NCBI GenBank assembly: GCA_002310995.1
Contig: DBYV01000013.1
Coordinates: 1 to 19,055, forward strand
Length of the DNA stretch: 19,055 nucleotides
Direction: 5' to 3'
From: a bacterium UBP6_UBA1177
Lineage (GTDB): Bacteria > UBP6 > UBA1177
Below the pieces are notes generated by a model. The model saw only the letters and a list, made by a program, of their open reading frames with translations, searched no databases and was not told the DNA's origin. This document shows positions 15,694-19,055 of the stretch, piece by piece; position 1 is the first letter of the stretch, and each line of letters opens with the position of its first letter. Both the position numbers and the translations under genes were made by a program.

Positions 15694-16533
15694 ATGGAAA
15701 AACTGAAAAATGCGGCTTCATACATTGCCGGAAAGGTCAAAGAGAAAAACCTCGAAATGCCGGAACTGCTCATAACTTTGGGCAGCGGACTCGGTGCTTT
15801 TGCCGAAAACGCAGAACAGAAACTCGTCATTCCGTACAGCGAAATTCCCGATTTTCCCTCTTCTACCGTCGCAGGACACAAAGGGAGGCTGATCCTTGCT
15901 CACGATAAGGATTCCGGCAAGAACTTCTGGATTATGCAGGGACGTATCCACTATTACGAAGGCTATCCAATGGAAGCTGTCGTTTTTCCGCTTCGCACTC
16001 TGATCCTTCTCGGAATCAAAAAATTCGTCGTCACGAATGCGGCAGGCGGCATAAACAGGAACTTTGACGCAGGCGATTTCATGATAATCCGCGACCACAT
16101 AAACCTGATGGGAACAAACCCGCTCATCGGCAGAAACAAAGACGATCTCGGCCCGCGTTTCCCCGATATGTCGAGCGCATACAGCCGCAAAATGGCGCTT
16201 CTTATGCAGAAAGCGGCGATGGAACACGGAATTTCGCTCAAAGAAGGCGTTTACATCGCGCTTACCGGACCGACTTACGAAACGCCTGCGGAAGTTAGAA
16301 TGCTCGCGGCACTCGGAGCAGACGCCGTCGGAATGTCAACCGTTCCAGAAGTAATTGCTGCAAAACACGCGGGGATCGAAGTTTCGGGCATCAGCTTTAT
16401 CTCGAATAAAGCTGCGGGACTTTCGCTTAACCCGCTCAGTCACGAGGAAGTGAGCGAAAACGCGGCAAAAGCGGAAAAACTTTTCTCAGCCTTTATGAAA
16501 CGCTTTATCTCTTTGGTTTTAGAGGACAAATGA
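15694..16533 (+). CDS. punA: Purine nucleoside phosphorylase (trimeric PNP type)
   Basis: Phosphorolysis of purine nucleosides to free base and ribose-1-phosphate in purine salvage. The 279-residue protein shows the phosphate-loop GSGLG (30-34), GHKGR (61-65), QGRIHYYEGY (82-91), TNAAGGIN (114-121), GPTYETPAEVRM (192-203, Glu196), GMSTVPE (213-219) and SNKAAG (237-242, Asn238). Asn in the last motif, rather than Asp as in MTA phosphorylases, points to 6-oxopurine nucleosides such as inosine and guanosine. The chosen ATG has GGAGGAG directly upstream; earlier in-frame starts (15682, 15664) would put that site inside the coding region. It overlaps cdd by 4 bases. Confidence 0.94.
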   Translation: MEKLKNAASYIAGKVKEKNLEMPELLITLGSGLGAFAENAEQKLVIPYSEIPDFPSSTVAGHKGRLILAHDKDSGKNFWIMQGRIHYYEGYPMEAVVFPLRTLILLGIKKFVVTNAAGGINRNFDAGDFMIIRDHINLMGTNPLIGRNKDDLGPRFPDMSSAYSRKMALLMQKAAMEHGISLKEGVYIALTGPTYETPAEVRMLAALGADAVGMSTVPEVIAAKHAGIEVSGISFISNKAAGLSLNPLSHEEVSENAAKAEKLFSAFMKRFISLVLEDK

Positions 16534-16934
16534 AGAACGAAATATTTGAAAAAGCACTTTCCTCCGCGCTCGAAGTGAGAAAAAACGCCTACGCGCCTTA
16601 TTCCAATTTCGCAGTCGGAGCGGCGATCGTAACAACAGACGGAACGATTTTTACCGGAGTCAACGTCGAAAACTCCTCTTTCGGAGCAACCAACTGCGCC
16701 GAAAGAACAGCACTTTTCTCGGCAGTTACAGCAGGATACCGCGATTTCGAAGCAATTTTCATTGCGTCGAACTTAAGCGGCAAAGCGGTCTTTCCGTGCG
16801 GGATCTGCCGCCAGGTTCTTGCCGACTTCAACCCAGAAATGCGCGTCATTTTAGTCAACAGCGAAACCAAAAAAGTCGAGCAGGATCTCCTTTTATCCGA
16901 TATTTTCCCCGGCGTTTTCGAATTCGGGAAATAA
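16530..16934 (+). CDS. cdd: Cytidine deaminase
   Basis: Zinc-dependent hydrolysis of cytidine and deoxycytidine to uridine forms in pyrimidine salvage. At 134 residues it is the short, homotetrameric type. YAPYSNFAVGAA (21-32) and NVENSSFGATNCAERTA (45-61) are diagnostic: Cys56 is a zinc ligand, Glu58 the proton shuttle, and PCGICRQ (89-95) adds Cys90 and Cys93. The ATGA overlap with the punA stop shows coupled translation, making a purine/pyrimidine salvage pair. It is the last gene of the long plus-strand run; a new promoter begins 2 bases after its stop. Confidence 0.96.
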   Translation: MKNEIFEKALSSALEVRKNAYAPYSNFAVGAAIVTTDGTIFTGVNVENSSFGATNCAERTALFSAVTAGYRDFEAIFIASNLSGKAVFPCGICRQVLADFNPEMRVILVNSETKKVEQDLLLSDIFPGVFEFGK

Positions 16935-16936
16935 TT

Positions 16937-16964
16937 TTGACAGAAAATCACCGCTAAATATGAT
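16937..16964 (+). promoter_or_regulatory. Sigma-70-type promoter of the oxygen-defence operon
   Basis: A perfect -35 TTGACA (16937-16942), 16-base spacer and -10 TATGAT (16959-16964, one mismatch from consensus), just after cdd and before rubrerythrin. The predicted transcription start is near 16971, leaving a leader of about 48 bases. This is the best promoter match I noticed in the window. Confidence 0.7.
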
Positions 16965-16968
16965 TAGC
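16953..16968. promoter_or_regulatory. Inverted repeat over the -10 element, candidate operator
   Basis: GCTAA (16953-16957), 6-base centre, TTAGC (16964-16968): a perfect 5-base inverted repeat that straddles the TATGAT -10 box. Its position would suit a repressor. A weak terminator for cdd is an alternative, since TTTTT begins at 16971, but the stem is only 5 bp. Confidence 0.5.
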
Positions 16969-17018
16969 AGTTTTTAAACCGTTTATGGTTGGTTTATTCA
17001 ATTTTAATGGAGGAAATC

Positions 17019-17591
17019 ATGTCACTTAAAGGAACAAGAACCGAAAAAAATCTTCTTACTTCTTTCGCAGGCGAGTCACAGGCAAGAATGCGCTACAACT
17101 ACTTCGCAAGCAAGGCTAAAAAAGACGGATTTGAGAAAATAGCTGTTATTTTTGAAGAAACTGCAAACCAGGAAAAAGAACATGCAAAAAGAATGTTCAA
17201 ATTCCTTGAAGGCGGAAACACTGAAATCACCGCGACATACCCGGCAGGAATGATTTCCGACACCCTTGCAAACCTCAAGGCTGCCGCTGCCGGCGAGCAC
17301 GAAGAGTGGACCGAAGCTTATCCCGAATTTGCAAAAATCGCAGACGAAGAAGGCTTCCACGATATCGCTGAAATGTACAGAAAGATCGCTGTTGCAGAAA
17401 AACATCACGAAGAAAGATACAACGCTTTCATAAAAGATCTTGAAGCAAGCGGAATGTTCGCAAAAGACCGCGAAGTCGTATGGCGCTGCCTCAACTGCGG
17501 CTACATTCACGTCGGAAAAGAAGCTCCCGAAAAATGCCCGGCATGCGAGCACCCGCAGGCTTATTTCGAAGTTCTCAACACAAACTGGTAA
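17019..17591 (+). CDS. rbr: Rubrerythrin
   Basis: Non-haem diiron peroxidase that reduces hydrogen peroxide in anaerobes. The 190-residue protein has the usual two parts: a ferritin-like four-helix domain with expected iron ligands in FAGESQAR (Glu19), NQEKEHAKR (Glu52, His55), GEHEEW (Glu93, Glu96) and VAEKHHEER (Glu127, His130), and a C-terminal rubredoxin-like domain with CLNC (157-160) and CPAC (173-176). The ATG is preceded by GGAGG (17009-17013) at 5-base spacing; in-frame starts farther upstream are unlikely because they would enclose that site. It is the first gene of the oxygen-defence operon, 13 bases before the superoxide reductase gene. Confidence 0.96.
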   Translation: MSLKGTRTEKNLLTSFAGESQARMRYNYFASKAKKDGFEKIAVIFEETANQEKEHAKRMFKFLEGGNTEITATYPAGMISDTLANLKAAAAGEHEEWTEAYPEFAKIADEEGFHDIAEMYRKIAVAEKHHEERYNAFIKDLEASGMFAKDREVVWRCLNCGYIHVGKEAPEKCPACEHPQAYFEVLNTNW

Positions 17592-17604
17592 TTCGGGGAA
17601 CGAT

Positions 17605-17988
17605 ATGACAAAAAGGAACGAAGTCTACAAATGCTCACTCTGCGGCAACATCGTAACGGTTTCGCACGAAGCGGGCGGAACGCTTGTCTGCTGCGGCCAG
17701 GAAATGGATCTCATGCCGCTCAAAACAGCCGACCAGACGCTTGAAAAGCATGTTCCGGTCATCGAAAAAACGGCAGACGGCATAAAAGTTACTGTCGGCT
17801 CGTCACTTCATCCGATGATGGACAACCACTACATCGAATGGATCGAAGTTTTCAAAGGCGACATGGTTATGAGAAAATATCTCAAACCGGGAGATGTACC
17901 GAGCGCGGAATTCCCGATGGAATTTTCCGACGAAATCATTGCGCGTGAATACTGCAACATCCACGGACTGTGGGCAAACAGAAAGTAG
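17605..17988 (+). CDS. dfx: Desulfoferrodoxin (2Fe superoxide reductase)
   Basis: Reduces superoxide to hydrogen peroxide without making oxygen, handing the product on to rubrerythrin-type peroxidases. The protein has 127 residues. The N-terminal desulforedoxin domain has four cysteines for the first iron (Cys10, Cys13, Cys29, Cys30). The catalytic domain has EKHVPV (47-52) with Lys48 and His49, His69 and His75 in SSLHPMMDNH, and Cys117/His120 in YCNIHG for the five-coordinate Fe(His)4Cys centre. All expected ligands are present. A GGGGA ribosome site lies 5 bases before the ATG. The flavodiiron gene starts 8 bases after its stop. Confidence 0.96.
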   Translation: MTKRNEVYKCSLCGNIVTVSHEAGGTLVCCGQEMDLMPLKTADQTLEKHVPVIEKTADGIKVTVGSSLHPMMDNHYIEWIEVFKGDMVMRKYLKPGDVPSAEFPMEFSDEIIAREYCNIHGLWANRK

Positions 17989-17996
17989 GAGCAAAA

Positions 17997-19055
17997 ATGC
18001 CTAATCTCAATGCAATAAAAATCAGCGATTCAGTCTACTGGGTAGGCGCGATCGACTGGAACATCCGCTATTTTCACGGATATGCGACCAAAAAAGGAAC
18101 GACTTACAACGCATTCCTCGTTATGGCGGACAAAATCACCCTTATCGACGGCGTGAAAAAAGGTTTTGAGGAGGAACTTCTTGAAAGAGTCGCTTCTATA
18201 GTTGATCCGCAGAAAATCGACTACATCGTTTCCAACCACGCGGAACCTGACCACAGCGGCGGAATACCGAAAATTGCTGAAATCGTAAAACCTGAAAAGA
18301 TTTTCGCTTCAAAAGGCGGTGTCAGAGCTCTCGCGGCTTACTATCCGGGACTTCCGGTCGAAGCTGTTGCGGACGGCGGCGAACTCAGCCTCGGCAACAA
18401 AACGCTGAAATTCATGGAAACGAAAATGCTCCACTGGCCAGACAGCATGTTCTCGTATCTTGCCGAAGAGGAAGTTCTTTTCAGTCAGGACGCTTTCGGA
18501 ATGCATCTTGCTACGAGCGAGCGTTTCGACGACGAGCTTCCGTGGTCGCTTCTTGTCGATATGTCGACAGGCTACTATGCGAATATCATTACGCTTTACA
18601 GCCCGTTCGTTCAGAATCTGCTGAAGAAAGTGGCTGCAAGCGGCCTTACTTTCAAAGTTGTCGCACCTGACCACGGCCCGGTTTGGAGAAATATGGATAA
18701 CTTCGCGGAAATGCTGAAGTATTACGACAAATGGTCTGCGAGAAAAACCGACAAAAAAGCGGTCATCGTCTATGATTCGATGTGGCACTCGACAGAAAAA
18801 ATGGCGCGCTGCATCGAAGACGGCCTTGTATCGCAGGGAATCAAGGTGAAATCGCTGTTTTTGCAGTCATGCGACAGAAGCGAAGTTGCTACCGAAATGC
18901 TTGACGCATCGGCAATAATCGCCGGAGCTCCAACAATCAACAACGAGATCTTCCCCTCGATGGCGGATGCTATGTGCTATCTCAAAGGGCTCAAGTTCAA
19001 AACGCCTTTTGGTGCGGCATTCGGCTCATACGGCTGGAGCGGCGAAAGCGTGAAA
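17997..19055 (+). CDS. Flavodiiron protein (rubredoxin:oxygen / NO oxidoreductase), 3' end outside the window
   Basis: Reduces oxygen to water, or NO to N2O, using electrons usually supplied by rubredoxin. The window holds the first 353 residues and the frame is open at the edge. The metallo-beta-lactamase-like domain (about 1-248) has the diiron ligands His81, Glu83 and Asp85 in HAEPDHSGG, then His146, Asp165 and His226, all at canonical positions. The flavodoxin domain starts near 253 with the FMN phosphate loop YDSMWHSTEKMA (259-270) and reaches GSYGWSGE (343-350). GGAG (17988-17991) precedes the ATG. Whether further C-terminal domains (rubredoxin, flavin reductase) exist cannot be seen. 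Third gene of the rbr-dfx operon. Confidence 0.95.
   Translation, partial: MPNLNAIKISDSVYWVGAIDWNIRYFHGYATKKGTTYNAFLVMADKITLIDGVKKGFEEELLERVASIVDPQKIDYIVSNHAEPDHSGGIPKIAEIVKPEKIFASKGGVRALAAYYPGLPVEAVADGGELSLGNKTLKFMETKMLHWPDSMFSYLAEEEVLFSQDAFGMHLATSERFDDELPWSLLVDMSTGYYANIITLYSPFVQNLLKKVAASGLTFKVVAPDHGPVWRNMDNFAEMLKYYDKWSARKTDKKAVIVYDSMWHSTEKMARCIEDGLVSQGIKVKSLFLQSCDRSEVATEMLDASAIIAGAPTINNEIFPSMADAMCYLKGLKFKTPFGAAFGSYGWSGESVK

Noticed and set aside
16953..16975. Intrinsic terminator after cdd
   Set aside because: The stem is only 5 AT-rich base pairs and overlaps a near-consensus promoter; the operator reading fits better.

Overview
The window looks like a chromosomal piece from an anaerobic, diderm (Gram-negative-type) bacterium. 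Evidence for an outer membrane is a large Omp85-family barrel protein and two genes with clear lipoprotein signals. Evidence for an anaerobic life is a rubrerythrin / desulfoferrodoxin / flavodiiron protein cluster at the right end. The tRNAs carry an encoded CCA end and base composition is moderate. I cannot name the phylum from sequence alone. I see no transposase, integrase, CRISPR array or phage gene.

Left end (1-800): the 3' part of tadA is followed, 3 bases after its stop, by two serine tRNAs (CGA and GGA) and the small SRP RNA. These are probably one stable-RNA transcription unit ending in the T-run after the SRP RNA. mfd lies convergently on the minus strand, and its stop codon falls in that T-run.

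Middle (4076-16934): a divergent promoter region of about 200 bases contains a tandem 8-base repeat. It opens a run of 13 plus-strand genes with no gap above 24 bases and several overlaps: an RluD-like pseudouridine synthase, a pseudo-receiver/acidic-repeat protein, a RuvX/YqgF protein, YhbY, a seven-POTRA Omp85 protein, a lipoprotein GH13 amylase, a nitroreductase, a tiny lipoprotein, a YciO protein, a degenerate P1B-type ATPase relative, a CPBP intramembrane protease, purine nucleoside phosphorylase and cytidine deaminase. The first four concern RNA or nucleic acids, the Omp85/amylase pair the cell envelope, and the last two nucleoside salvage.

Right end (16935-19055): a strong sigma-70-like promoter, with an inverted repeat across its -10 element, drives rubrerythrin, desulfoferrodoxin and a flavodiiron protein that runs off the window. 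Together these would remove peroxide, superoxide and oxygen (or NO).

The two least ordinary genes are the P-type ATPase relic at 13640-15040, which keeps the order of P1B segments but has lost the actuator domain and most catalytic signatures, and the protein at 5259-6353, which joins a phosphosite-altered receiver-like domain to a DLFG-repeat linker and a short C-terminal helical tail resembling PopZ.
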